Positions 18,823-29,385 are shown, counted from the stretch's first letter. The stretch is 49,534 nt of DNA from Nemertoderma westbladi (GCA_032718475.1 JAUCBJ010000335.1:1-49534), one strand, 5' to 3'. The notes: generated by a model not told the origin, from the sequence alone. A program made the numbers and translations.

Positions 18823-19649
18823 CTGGAATATAAAGAGCTGGGTCCCGGTTAGGTACCTACCCTGACAGGTACCGCTAGGGATCTCTGTCCCGGTGGTAAC
18901 CACACTTAACTTAGGCCTACTACTGTACTATGTTAATTTATGAGTTGTCGGCTTAGGGTAGGCCTGATGTGAAAATAAATGAATATTTAATTTCGCGACA
19001 ATTTTATTAAATATTTTCGGGAATTTTCTTATAGAAAAGCAACGCGAGGCTAATTTTATCTAAAAGTTGGTACCCGGTGTTATTTTGTTGTGCTCTTTCT
19101 ACTTTCGACTGTGTTCGATTGTTGCGTTACTTTTGATAGGGAACCGATTGGCAGTACAGTTTTACAAAAAAAAAAAATTTTGTCAGAAAGAAAACATGGA
19201 AAAAGCATCTTTTTAATTAAAAAGATTTAACGTGTCTGTGTTTGCAATTGTAGGGTAGGGGTTTCTGTTATCTATTCTAAATAAAACAATTATTATTAGA
19301 TGAGAGTACAGTGCAATAGTACTTAATACACTGTTCATATAATTGTGTTTATGATTTGTTTGTCTAGGCGAATGTTATATTAATTAAATGGGATGCAGTT
19401 TTTTGGTTGATGCAAGTCATTCTTGGTTTGCATCTTCCAATCCGGAGTCTGTTTAAGACAGGTTCGTTTAAAGACATCTTGATGGTGTTCTAGTACTAAC
19501 AATACAAAAATTAATGCTTTGCTGTTAAAAAGCTTTCTCACCAACCACGCAAATATATGTTGGTTGAATTCTGGGGTACATTTTACTTTTGTTATTAAAT
19601 TTCAATGCTCTGGTTGTGCGATCAAAAGTGGATACCATGGTTAAATTTG
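18823..19649. other. AT-rich intergenic DNA
   Basis: No gene is seen. 18823-18852 repeats the TATA-like sequence found at 639-667. The rest is A/T-rich with homopolymer runs (A run about 19166-19177). Confidence 0.6.
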
Positions 19650-20057
19650 GGTAGTCAGTACAGCAGTAGACCCATCACAAATTCAATAAAAATGTTTTAA
19701 TTTTACATGTTATAACAAAATATATTAATCAAAATTCAACAAATATCTCTATAAACAGTAAACACGGATACTAGAAAATATTGTTATATATGAACGTTTG
19801 TTTGCCAAGTTTTATTTCAAATTCTGGGGCCAAAAGTAACTTCCTTTTTGGCATGAATGGCAGGGAAATATTATTTACAATTAGAAAGTAGTAGTAGCTT
19901 TCTAGTGCATGTGCAGATGGTAAGTGAATATGTGAAGAAATGTGTGGCAGATTGGAGAACTGCATACAGAACAGGTCCAAAGACTGCTGAAATTATTTTG
20001 ACAGCGACGAGGCTAACCAGGTACAAAGATTGTGTAGAAACACGCAGGAATTTTATA
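19650..20057. repeat. Diverged flank repeat of the receptor locus
   Basis: 19650-19870 resembles 20380-20585 and 39895-40125 (GTAGTCAGTAC ... TTTGTTTGCCAAGTTTTAT ... GGCATGAA.GGCAGGGAAATA), so this flank exists in three diverged copies. 19970-20057 (CTGCTGAAATTATTTTGACA...) matches 38293-38370. No gene is seen. Confidence 0.7.
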
Positions 20058-20214
20058 TAATAAAATCAACTTGTACTCTAATACTATTTCTTTCTTCTTT
20101 AAATAAACATTCTCTAGTAAATTTAGATCCATCTGGTTCGACTAGTTTATATCCATTATACTTGAACCCCAGAATGACATCAGTTAGTATCAGTAATATC
20201 AGTAATGATTTCAT
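20058..20214 (-). pseudogene. Truncated first exon of the Ig receptor (signal peptide), copy 1
   Basis: On the minus strand, ATG at 20214 starts MKSLLILLILTDVILGFKYN, a hydrophobic signal peptide, then about 35 residues matching the first exon at 36840-37683 (LVEPDGSKFTREC, then RNSIRVQVDFII). Homology stops at 20058 and a stop follows. About 60 bases upstream of the ATG are also conserved. The copy at 38371-38527 breaks at the same base, so truncation came before duplication. Confidence 0.85.
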
Positions 20215-20741
20215 TGTTATTGAGACTAACACTTACAGATTAAATATCCTCACGACATTTTAACTTCCTTCTACAACTTAACTTAGAAGTAACAGCAAAC
20301 CGTTTTTAATCAATATAAAATTATATATAAAAGATAAAAGCTGCCTTTTGGACAACAGATTTGATTTAAGGACCGAAGTAGTCAGTACATTAGTATACCC
20401 ATTATATGATACTTTATTTTTAAATGTTATAACAAAATATTTCAACCAAAATACAACAAGTAATATAAACAATAAACACGGAAGCTATAAAATATATTAT
20501 AGATGAACTTTTGTTTGCCAAGTTTTATATTAAATTCTGGGGCCAAATGTAATGTAACTTCCTCTTTGGCATGAAAGGCAGGGAAATAGTAACAATATGG
20601 TAGATTTATGTTGAGTCCCCGATTGGAGAAAATCCCTAATATTCTACGACTTAAGGCGATTTGAAAGAAATAATGAGAGAGAAAATATGTTACAAAATAA
20701 TAATTTTATAATAAAAAAGATACCAAATATAATAAAAATAA
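20215..20741. other. Receptor-locus flank, AT-rich
   Basis: No gene is seen. 20275-20330 matches the upstream region of the first exon (37740-37800) and 38585-38645. 20335-20741 matches 39855-40274 and belongs to the large duplication. Confidence 0.6.
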
Positions 20742-20778
20742 GGATAGTAATATTTACTGACAGTTGTTACCGGTTATT

Positions 20779-21068
20779 AACAGTTATCCAATTTTTGCAC
20801 TGGATATCCAACAGTTATCCAATCTTTGCACAGGCTATCCAACAGTTATCCAATCTTTGCACAGGCTATCCAACAGTTATCCAATCTTTGCACAGGCTAT
20901 CCAACAGTTATCCAATTTTTGCACTGGCTATCCAACAGTTATCCAATTTTTGCACAGGCTATCCAACAGTTATCCAATTTTTGCACAGGCTATCCAACAG
21001 TTATCCAATCTTTGCACAGGCTATCCAACAGTTATCCAATTTTTGCAGAAGCTATCCAACAATTATCG
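20779..21068 (+). repeat. 31-bp minisatellite, left arm of foldback element A
   Basis: The unit is TATCCAATTTTTGCACAGGC plus TATCCAACAGT (31 bp), about 9.4 copies with few changes (T/C in ATTTTTG/ATCTTTG, A/T in ACAGGC/ACTGGC). Because 31 is not a multiple of 3, all three plus frames stay open with a 31-residue periodic peptide. These are not genes. Confidence 0.95.
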
Positions 21069-21442
21069 AAAATGTATTTAAAAAGGCAAAGGTCTCACGG
21101 CTGTCTGGGATTTCATTTTTACATTTATTAAGAGCAGGTCTCCTTGAAATAATTTTATAGTTGTACCAGTACCATATACTATGGCTAAACTGAGATCAGG
21201 ATAGCATCCTTTCTTATAGTATTGTCTTTATGGGCTGAACGATTTTTAATTAATTAGGCCTAATTAATCCTCATCAATTAAGAAATTAATACCGCCTTCC
21301 AGTAGTTAGTGGCGTTGTTCTTTCGAAGCTCTACAGTTCACTGAGCGACTGGACTGGACCTTCTCTATTGGCTCATCTAGTCATCCCCAATAATACACCG
21401 ATTGTCATCGCGAGTAACAACCATGTCCATTGTTGTACCACA

Positions 21443-21682
21443 GTGACTGGGATGAGGTAGGCCTATGGAGAGGGGACGACGGACATCGGTATGTCGGGAA
21501 ACATTGAGGATAGGGACGAACGAACGACTTTCATCGCTCAATACTTTCGATATATGCCGATGTTCTTCGTTACACAGGCAACAATGTTAGGAAGCGCCAA
21601 CAGGCACGCATTTGATTCTACGTCGTCAGAAGGAAATCCGAAGAAAAGACGGAAACCATTCCAGGGTTCGGTTCCGGTATAA
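21443..21682 (+). other. Short conserved open frame inside the foldback element
   Basis: A 63-residue frame from 21491 (MSGNIEDRDERTT) shares QYF.Y.PMFFVTQATMLGSANRHAF with copy B (frame 40794-41015). The start region differs in frame between the copies because of small indels. No family is recognised. It may be a remnant of captured DNA rather than a gene. Confidence 0.2.
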
Positions 21683-21790
21683 TCGGTCAGCCCATAAATA
21701 CAATACTGGTACTATAACAAAGGCTGCATATCCTGATATCAGTACGTGGTACCGGTACAAAACCTTTTTTCGACATTTTAAATTCATATT

Positions 21791-22172
21791 CGATAACTGT
21801 TGGATAGCCTGTACAAAAATTGGATAACTGTTGGATAGCCTGTGCAAAAATTGGATAACGGTTGGATAGCCTGTACAAAAATTGGATAACTGTTGGATAG
21901 CCTGTGCACAGATTGGATAACTGTTGGATAGCCAGTGCACAGATTGGATAACTGTTGGATAGCCAGTGCAAAAATTGGATAACTGTTGGATAGCCTGTGC
22001 AAAGATTGGATAACTGTTGGATAGCCTGTGCAAAAATTGGATAACTGTTGGATAGCCTGTGCACAGATTGGATAACTGTTGGATAGCCAGTGCACAGATT
22101 GGATAACTGTTGGATAGCCAGTGCAAAAATTGGATAACTGTTGGATAGCCTGTACAAAAATTGGATAACTGT
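21791..22172 (-). repeat. 31-bp minisatellite, right arm of foldback element A
   Basis: The same 31-bp unit as the left arm, in inverse orientation, about 12 copies. The two arms can pair over about 290 bases. Confidence 0.95.
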
Positions 22173-22316
22173 TAATAACCGGTAACAACAAACTGTCAGT
22201 AAATATTACTATCCCAAATATAACACCAATGGAATACTAAATATAGACGAAACTGCAAAATTTCATCAATTTTTTTGGACCCGAAATAATTTTTCAGCTA
22301 TACTTAGTATAAACAA

Positions 22317-22322
22317 TTTATT
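22317..22322 (-). terminator. Polyadenylation signal of receptor copy A
   Basis: AATAAA on the minus strand, 78 bases after the stop codon; the equivalent site in copy B is 42403-42408. Confidence 0.6.
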
Positions 22323-22399
22323 CAACCATATAAATATATTTTAGAATACTAAATAGAAAAAGTCGGACAAGTTGTATAGTTATCTCATTCGATCCATTA

Positions 22400-23286
22400 C
22401 TAGATTCCATAGACTTCCTTAGCATTTAAATAGTCCAGATTGTCCTCATTCAATGCGGATTGGTTGATTATTCCAGCTCCGGTAACTTCTGATTGGTTGA
22501 CATATATTGGGGATACTGTCTTACTCATGCATGCACGGCTATCTGATTGGTTGTTCATTGAGGCTTCCGCTACTTGTGATTGGTTAACATAAACTCTCCC
22601 CTCCACTGTGTTGCTATTCTCTTGTCCTTTCTCCTCAACTGTGTTGCTATTCTCTTGTTCTCTCCCCTCCACTACTGTGTTGGTATTCTCTCGCCCTCTC
22701 CCCTCCTCTGTGTTGGTATTCCCTCGCCCTCTCCCCTCCACTACTGTGTTGGTATTCTCCACAGTGATTGTGTTCTGGCAATTTGTATCAGTTTCTGTAG
22801 TTACCTTGTTTCTACCAACTTTAGATTCATCGATAGTATCATAGGGATGTTTTTCATTTGTTATCTGATCATCTCGACTACTGGAGGTGAGCGGAGTAAG
22901 ATTGACAGGTGACTGATTGGTTGATGGGTGATTTATAGCTCTCTCATTGGCTGTTTGATTTATAGTTATCCCATTGGATGGTTGATTTAGATAGCTCTCA
23001 TTGGCTGATTGGTTTCGAGAACTCTCAGTGGCTAATGACCGATTGTTTGAAGCTCGAATGGCTGGTATCTCTAATTCTTCATAGGGGTGACTCGGGATGT
23101 TACCTGGACCATCCAGTCCATATACAACTGTGTCATCGTAGACAGGACTACGAGATTTTCTATTCCGATATCTTTTGAGTAAAATGATTGTTGCCAATAC
23201 GACTATAACAATCACAGCAAATCCACCTCCAACCACCCCACCTATCAGCGGTATAGTAGGATCATAATTGTCTACAATTTGTTGAC
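22400..23286 (-). CDS. Receptor copy A, last exon: transmembrane segment and signalling tail
   Basis: The exon starts at 23286 after a good acceptor (TTCAATCTTCCAG) in phase 1 and ends at TAG 22402-22400; a polyadenylation signal lies at 22322-22317. It encodes a short stalk (GQQIVDNYDPTIP), a transmembrane helix (IGGVVGGGFAVIVIVVLATI), a stop-transfer stretch (KRYRNRKSR) and a tail of about 250 residues. The tail carries tyrosine motifs: VYDDTVVYGL, HPYEEL, ESYLNQ, HPYDTI, two YVNQ, DYLNAKEVYGI. YxN is the Grb2-type SH2 site; four such sites are present. The middle has five degenerate repeats of about 10 residues (ENTNTVVEGRG). It is the 3' end of a single-pass Ig/FN3 receptor; partners are inferred. 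Confidence 0.85.
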
Positions 23287-23741
23287 CTGGAAGATTGAAT
23301 AAGAAATTTTATATATTTATATCAAACAAACGTCCGCAACCATCAACTCCAAACTGAAGTAACAATCGCAGTTATTCTGATTGAGTATATCTCTGGGTTT
23401 GTTTAATTATATTTATTTTATTATTAAATTTAATTGCAGCCGTGGAAATGTAATATAACATCGACATCATCCGTATCAAAAGAACATCGGATGACGACGA
23501 TGAAGACACTGCCATGAAGTACAATGACATTGGAAACGGATGGACGTTAGTAACAAGCTCAGGAGAAAGAAACTCGGCCAATGTTTCAATTGGTAGAGTA
23601 GGAATTCGGCTAAGCCCATTTGCACTTTAGACACTAAACAACATCGAATCTATAATTTCCAGGGTCATGATTGCAAAATTAGATTGGAATTCCAAGACAC
23701 TGCATGTTGTAATTTTGTTTTGAACCACTGAGTTGGGTTAA

Positions 23742-24449
23742 GGGGGGGGGTACACCATTTTGGTCCAAAATATGTCGAATTTTTTTTTATGGTATATTGT
23801 AATGCACCATTGAATGGTGTTTCCAAATCTGAAAACCGCTATTTAATAGCTCTTTTAGTTTTCAAGTTATGTAAATTTCCATTTACGGAATCCTATTGAA
23901 ATTACTATTACTATGTATAATGAAAGGTCGATTATCTCCAAATATTTTTTTCATGAAATTGTCAACTTCAAAACCCTACTACTTCTACAATTTTTGAGTA
24001 ATTAGTCTGAAACTTCCTGTGGGTGTCTACATAGCCACCCTGCATAAAAGTATCAGGCAACTTTTCGAAATTTTTTGTTAATAAAATTTAATACTATTTA
24101 TAAAAAACCTAAAAATTTGCATAAATTTGCAGCGCCACCTAGCGGTGCAGAATTATTTTAACAAAATTTCGCCTGATAGTTATGTTGCCCATCTTTGATC
24201 TATCATATAAAAAAACTTTCATGTGATTAGGTTCAAAACTGTAAAAGCCTTAGGGTTTTAAGCTCAACCAAGTTTTTTTTGTTGTTAACTAGTATTAACT
24301 AATATTAAATAGCGAAAAAAAAAATTGTCTGACCTGTCATGTAGAATAGCATCTTAGGCACCTATATGCCAAATTTTAGCCAAAATCAAACAATTTTGAA
24401 ACGCTGAGAGTGATAAATCGAAGAGTTGTCCGAAAATGGTGTACCCCCC
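23742..24449. mobile_element. MITE with TTAA target duplication (Kolobok- or piggyBac-like)
   Basis: TTAA at 23738-23741 and 24450-24453 flank a 708-bp element. Its ends are inverted: GGGGGGGGGTACACCATTTT on the left and AAATGGTGTACCCCCC on the right. TTAA duplications are made by Kolobok and piggyBac transposases; ends starting with G runs fit Kolobok better. There is no coding capacity, so it would be mobilised in trans. It is absent from the same intron of copy B, so it inserted after the duplication. Confidence 0.75.
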
Positions 24450-24845
24450 TTAAAGTACCGGTACGCCTAGAGAGAGAGACCTACAGAAAGATGAAATACT
24501 TTGTTTCCATTTGGTAATAAGTTTTCAGTCGATCTTTTGACGAGAAGCAAATTGAGCCAAATTAAAAAAAAAGTTATTCTAATTTTATATGCTATACAAT
24601 ATATAGTTAATATTATAGTAATATATATAAATAGATATAATAAATATAATAAAATATATGTATAGTTAAAAGTACAGAAATAGCATTTTAGATTCAGCCT
24701 ATATTATAGTATCCCAACCAAATACGTTATAATAATAGACTTCTAATACTGGCGTTCAATTAACACCATATATATATATCTATCTATAATGGTTGGAAAA
24801 CAATTTGAGCCACCACCATGCAGCAATCTACAATAATTAAATTGC

Positions 24846-25165
24846 TATAAAGCAGCGTGCTTTAAGAATGCTGTGGCGGTTTATCAACAAAACCGCGCCG
24901 CCAAAACTTCCTATCCCCCGCTCAAAATAGTCGAACCTCTAGAATTCCAATGAATTCTATTTGACTTCAAAATCCTGGCGATCCCATTCAACGCTGCCTA
25001 TGCCTCCCCTACGAATTAGAAAGCACCTGACTTCCGGATCCAAGATCCCAGGTAACAGAAGTTATTCACATGCTTAAGTATACCATCCTTTGAGCTTATG
25101 CTTTATACGTTCAGACATTATCTGGGGACTGTCGAAGTGTTCACACCATGGATCAGTTTTGTTAC
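24846..25165 (-). mobile_element. LINE-1 copy d: old, strongly diverged 3' end
   Basis: Minus-strand matches to the LINE-1 3' end are scattered but in order: AAGAATGCTGTGGCGGTTTATCAACAAAA..GCGCCGCC near 24866, then the FDDFCYLGSWIRKSGE region (CACCTGACTTCCGGATCCA near 25026), then the SISSKDGML region near 25085. It contains deletions between the blocks. It is older than the other copies. Confidence 0.75.
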
Positions 25166-25728
25166 AGTTCAACATTAATCTCTCTCAAATGACACGGTTT
25201 CAGTAACAGACCAGACAGGTTATTCTATATTTATAAGAGTAACATAAAGTAATACTAACGTATTTTAAGCAACCATGTTCAGCATGATCCGGTCTCTTGA
25301 ATATATAATCTTAAATTGAACGAAATACATTTTTGCAAATTGTATGTATTTAATTCCAAACATATGGAGTAAAATGAACAAATGAAAAATGAAAAATGGT
25401 TATTAAAAGTTTTACAAAATAAATAAAATAATATATAAAATATTGTGCTATTAAAAAGTTTTATTTGGTTGTGGGGGGGGGGGGGGGGGGGTCATTGGTT
25501 TAGGGTAAGGACCGCAAGAAACATCCCTGTACGGAGGCCCGAACTGGTTGCTGGGATACCCGGGCACATTGTATAGTGCTCCGAGCTGATTGCTGATCGA
25601 AATACATTTTTGACAGACCAATCAATATCAAGCAAATTAAATAATGTATGTTTTTTTTATTATTATGTAAAAAAAAATATACTTTGTTCAACCCAAGATT
25701 GTATAAAAGTTAACATATTATATCTTAC

Positions 25729-26352
25729 CTGTTGTTGGTTCACCTTCTATTACAGGAGTTGGATCCTGACAACCGATCTTATTACAGGCCACCACAGAGA
25801 AATAATGACGTTCATTGGGTAATCCTGAGACGATTATGTAAGAATCAGTTGTATCTATTGTTGTTTTAGAATCAAAGTTTCCGTTACTGTTGTTGTACTC
25901 AACTCTAAACCATTGATTAGATCCACCATTGAATCCTGGAGTCCAACTAACTTTTACACTAGAAGAGTCAATAGCTTCTACTTTAACTCCAGTCGGCATA
26001 TGTGGAGGTCCTTCAGCATCTAAGTTAACGTCACATTCAACCTCAGTATTACTGCTAGGGATACCATTTCCAACCCTCCCAAAGTAGGTTTGATTAAGAT
26101 CTTCTCTCGTTACATTATATATCATTAGACTTATAAAAGCTATACTTTTATAATCAGAGTTAAAAACTTCAGCTGATGTTCTGTATTTATCACCATCGGG
26201 TAGCTTTTTATTTACGTCAGCTTGACTAACCCAATAAACACTCGATTCACTAACAGCTGGATAACTTTCCAATGTACATGTTAGAGTAACGACATTCCCA
26301 ACAGCTGCTATAACAGTTCGCTCTGTGTCATTGTGAATCCAATGTGGTTTGT
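25729..26352 (-). CDS. Receptor copy A, Ig + fibronectin III exon
   Basis: A 624-bp phase 1-1 exon. Acceptor: a T-rich run ending TTTTTAG before 26352. Donor: GTAAGATA at 25728-25721. The first half is an Ig-like domain (HWIHNDTERTVIAAVGNVVTLTC, then SVYWVS, then ISLMIYNVTREDL). It has the B-strand Cys and the Trp but lacks the usual F-strand Y-x-C (TYFGRVGNG instead). The second half is an FN3 domain (PPHMPTGVKVEAIDSSSVKVSWTP, NQWFRVEYNNS, YIIVSGLPNERHYFSVVACN). It is extracellular, just before the transmembrane exon. The frame is intact. It is very similar to copy B (46684-47310), with substitutions concentrated in the Ig half. Confidence 0.9.
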
Positions 26353-26985
26353 CTAAAAAAAAATATGTTTGTATTGTAATTATATTTATTATGTGGGAGA
26401 TGTGAATTCAATGCAACCAAACAATGACACCAAGGTGGAACCTTGGCATCAGAGTCGGGAAGTTATCCATAGTTCAAACACGACTGAAAGATGAAATGAT
26501 AAATTATAACATTGCGAGCTTCGAGCTTGATATTTTATCTAGACACGCAGCAAAATCTTAAAGTAGCCAGATTCTGGAATATACAATGTAAATGGGACAA
26601 TATGATAATGCTCTCCATATTTACATTGTATATTTGATTCACTGCGTCACTCGCCCCACAACAATTACCTTATTATTATAGATTCTGGAACAGTTACTGT
26701 GTTACTGGTCGTATTGATGTACGTTATATCATTAATATGATTCATAATTAATGACCTGAAGTTTGTATTGTTTGTTTTGTTTGTATTGAATCCTTATACA
26801 TGCCTGGTCTGGGTTGTGCAGTTCAGTTCACCGTCTCAAAGTTGCACAAAACATTAAGTTTTAACAAAACGAGACGGGGGTTGGGTAACTTACGCCAATC
26901 CCATCAATGAAAATTGAAAATTAAATAAAAAAATGAAAATTGTAAATATATTGTGTGGAAGCGATGACATGGAATTATACATATA
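26353..26985 (-). other. Intron of receptor copy A with a 15-bp hairpin
   Basis: No exon is seen. 26579-26593 (ATATACAATGTAAAT) is inverted at 26618-26632, giving a perfect 15-bp stem with a loop of about 24 bases. The same hairpin is kept in copy B (48232-48286). The stretch 26880-26985 matches 48556-48676. Confidence 0.65.
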
Positions 26986-26989
26986 GGGT

Positions 26990-28540
26990 AATATTTACAG
27001 TAGTTTATTGTTACTTACACTGAACTATTAACTCAACAGTGAATGACTCCTGTTCTACTAACAGTGATGGAGGGTAATATTTACAGTAGTTTATTGTTAC
27101 TTACACTGAACTATTAACTCAATAGTGAATGACTCCTGTTCTACTAACAGTGATGGTGGGTAATATTTACAGTAGTTTATTGTTACTTATACTGAACTAT
27201 TAACTCAACAGTGAATGACTCCTGTTCTACTAACAGTGATGGAGGGTAATATTTACAGTAGTTTATTGTTACTTACACTGAACTATTAACTCAATAGTGA
27301 ATGACTCGTGTTCTACTAACAGTGATGGAGGGTAATATTTACAGTAGTTTATTGTTACTTACACTGAACTATTAACTCAATAGTGAATGACTCCTGTTCT
27401 ACTAACAGTGATGGAGGGTAATATTTACAGTAGTTTATTGTTACTTACACTGAACTATTAACTCAATAGTGAATGACTCCTGTTCTACTAACAGTGATGG
27501 AGGGTAATATTTACAGTAGTTTATTGTTACTTACACTGAACTATTAACTCAATAGTGAATGACTCCTGTTCTACTAACAGTGATGGAGGGTAATATTTAC
27601 AGTAGTTTATTGTTACTTACACTGAACTATTAACTCAATAGTGAATGACTCCTGTTCTACTAACAGTGATGGAGGGTAATATTTACAGTAGTTTATTGTT
27701 ACTTACACTGAACTATTAACTCAATAGTGAATGACTCCTGTTCTACTAACAGTGATGGAGGGTAATATTTGCAGTAGTTTATTGTTACTTACACTGAACT
27801 ATTAACTCAATAGTGAATGACTCCTGTTCTACTAACAGCGATGGAGGGTAATATTTATAGTAGTTTATTGTTACTTACACTGAACTATTAACTCAATAGT
27901 GAATGACTCCTGTTCTACTAACAGTGATGGAGGGTAATATTTACAGTAGTTTATTGTTACTTACACTGAACTATTAACTCAATAGTGAATGACTCCTACT
28001 AACAGTGATGGAGGGTAATATTTACAGTAGTTTATTGTTACTTACACTGAACTATTAACTCAATAGTGAATGACTCCTGTTCTACTAACAGTGATGGAGG
28101 GTAATATTTACAGTAGTTTATTGTTACTTACACTGAACTATTAACTCAATAGTGAATGACTCCTACTAACAGTGATGGAGGGTAATATTTACAGTAGTTT
28201 ATTGTTACTTACACTGAACTATTAACTCAATAGTGAATGACTCCTGTTCTACTAACAGTGATGGAGGGTAATATTTACAGTAGTTTATTGTTACTTACAC
28301 TGAACTATTAACTCAATAGTGAATGACTCCTGTTCTACTAACAGTGATGGAGGGTAATATTTACAGTAGTTTATTGTTACTTACACTGAACTATTAACTC
28401 AATAGTGAATGACTCCTGTTCTACTAACAGTGATGTAGGGTAATATTTACAGTAGTTTATTGTTACTTACACTGGAACTATTAACTCAATAGTGAATGAC
28501 TCCAGTTCTACTAACAGTGATGGAGGGTAATATTTACAGT
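26990..28540 (-). repeat. 86-bp minisatellite made from an exon end and its splice donor
   Basis: About 18 nearly identical 86-bp units (some 80 bp). On the minus strand each unit contains the last bases of the Ig exon (GAGTCATTCACTATTGAGTT then AATAGTTCAGT) and its donor GTAAGTAACAATAAAC. The source is the end of the Ig exon, seen once in normal form in copy B (48796). Copy B has only two units (48677-48796). The array is therefore an expansion of a coding/splice junction in copy A. Confidence 0.95.
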
Positions 28541-28690
28541 GGTGTTCGGACACTTCCCACCCCGGACACTTCCCCCCCGGACAGTTCCCCACCGTTCAAG
28601 TAGGACAGTTCCCCCTCCGGACACTTCCCCCCCAGACACTTCCCCCCCCCCGGACACTCCCCCCCCCGGACACTTCCCCCCCGACTGTTC
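28541..28690. repeat. C-rich repeat (CGGACACTTCCCCC), G-quadruplex-prone on the minus strand
   Basis: About ten imperfect units of GGACACTTCCCCCC, with C runs of 4 to 12. The minus strand has many G runs suited to G-quadruplexes. It lies exactly between the 86-bp array and the inverted Ig exon. Confidence 0.85.
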
Positions 28691-28904
28691 TTAACTTCGC
28701 ACATTCGTATTTTTCATTTTGTAAGGTAAACGGACCGCTTTTATCCAGATAAGTTGTATCCCATTTTCCTTTCGTAGCTCAGAAAGTGATCTTTTGCATC
28801 CCGATTTTACATTTTATATCCAAGTTTTATTTGGGTTTTATCAATGCAATTACATCGTATTGTTTGCTAATCTTTAAACAATTAGTTATATTAGATGATC
28901 TATA

Positions 28905-29300
28905 AATTCCATCCCCGGAATCCTCAGTACAGCAACGACAGTGGGGAAGAGAGTATCGAAAGTCCAGCGATACCTGTAGAATATGTATAACTGTAGAATA
29001 TTGTGATCTGAAAGTGAAAGTTTCTGGTACTTCTATACAGGTACATAATAGGTGATTCAATACAATTAAATATAAGTTTGGAAGTTCATAACGACCCAAT
29101 AGAAGTAAAGTGGATTCCAGATGACTGCAATATAGATGTTGATTATATTTGGAGTGGCAACTTCGTAACTGGTGGAGATGAAGTTAGGAATATCGATATA
29201 AATAAAAGATCTTCAGGGATTTACACAACTAAAGCCGAATATACGTTTTATGATTTATCAACTATTACAGAGTCCTTCACTATTGAGTTAATAGTTCAGT
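28905..29300 (+). pseudogene. Receptor copy A, Ig exon, inverted and incomplete
   Basis: On the plus strand, opposite to all other exons of this gene, there is a copy of the right-hand part of the copy B Ig exon (48796-49325). It starts near 28905 (CAGTACAGCAACGACAGTGG) and is open from about 29050 (SLEVHNDPIEVKWIPDDCNI, YIWSGNFVTGGDEVRNIDIN, YTFYDLSTITESFTIELIVQ) to its donor GTAAGT at 29301. The first Ig half is missing, and there is a deletion/rearrangement near 28980-29040 relative to copy B. In this orientation it cannot be spliced into the minus-strand gene, so copy A is probably broken or skips the exon. Confidence 0.85.
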
Positions 29301-29385
29301 GTAAGTAACAATAAACTACAGTATTACCTTCCATCACTGTTAGTAGAACAGGAGTCATTCACTATTGAGTTAATAGTTCAGTGTT

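Larger units (their letters stand above)
20742..22214. mobile_element. Foldback-like element, copy A
   Basis: About 50 bp at the left end (GGATAGTAATATTTACTGAC...) is repeated inverted at the right end (...GTCAGTAAATATTACTATCC). Inside each end lies an array of a 31-bp unit in opposite orientation: 20779-21068 (about 9 units) and 21791-22172 (about 12 units). The middle (21069-21790) is unique and also present in copy B. Terminal inverted repeats built from tandem 31-bp units recall the Foldback/TU elements of flies and sea urchins. That comparison rests on structure only. No transposase is encoded. A clear target duplication was not found. Confidence 0.75.
23287..25728 (-). other. Intron region of receptor copy A, with insertions
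   Basis: Between the Ig/FN3 exon and the tail exon. It holds a TTAA-flanked MITE (23742-24449), a degraded LINE-1 end (24846-25165), a 19-base G run (25473-25491) and AT-rich DNA. 25265-25320 matches 46513-46560 of copy B. No further exon was recognised. Confidence 0.7.

Noticed and set aside
20687-21160. Three overlapping long open frames with YPTVIQSLHRLSNSYPIFAQ-type repeats (also 21626-22191 and 41999-42271)
   Set aside because: They arise because the 31-bp unit has no stop in any frame. All frames are equally open, both arms show it, and no start or splice context is conserved.
22580-22912. Plus-strand frame opposite the receptor tail (Leu/Ser-rich, looks like membrane segments)
   Set aside because: It is the complement of the repeated Asn/Glu/Thr tail. 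The minus-strand exon has correct splice sites and a matching paralogue.
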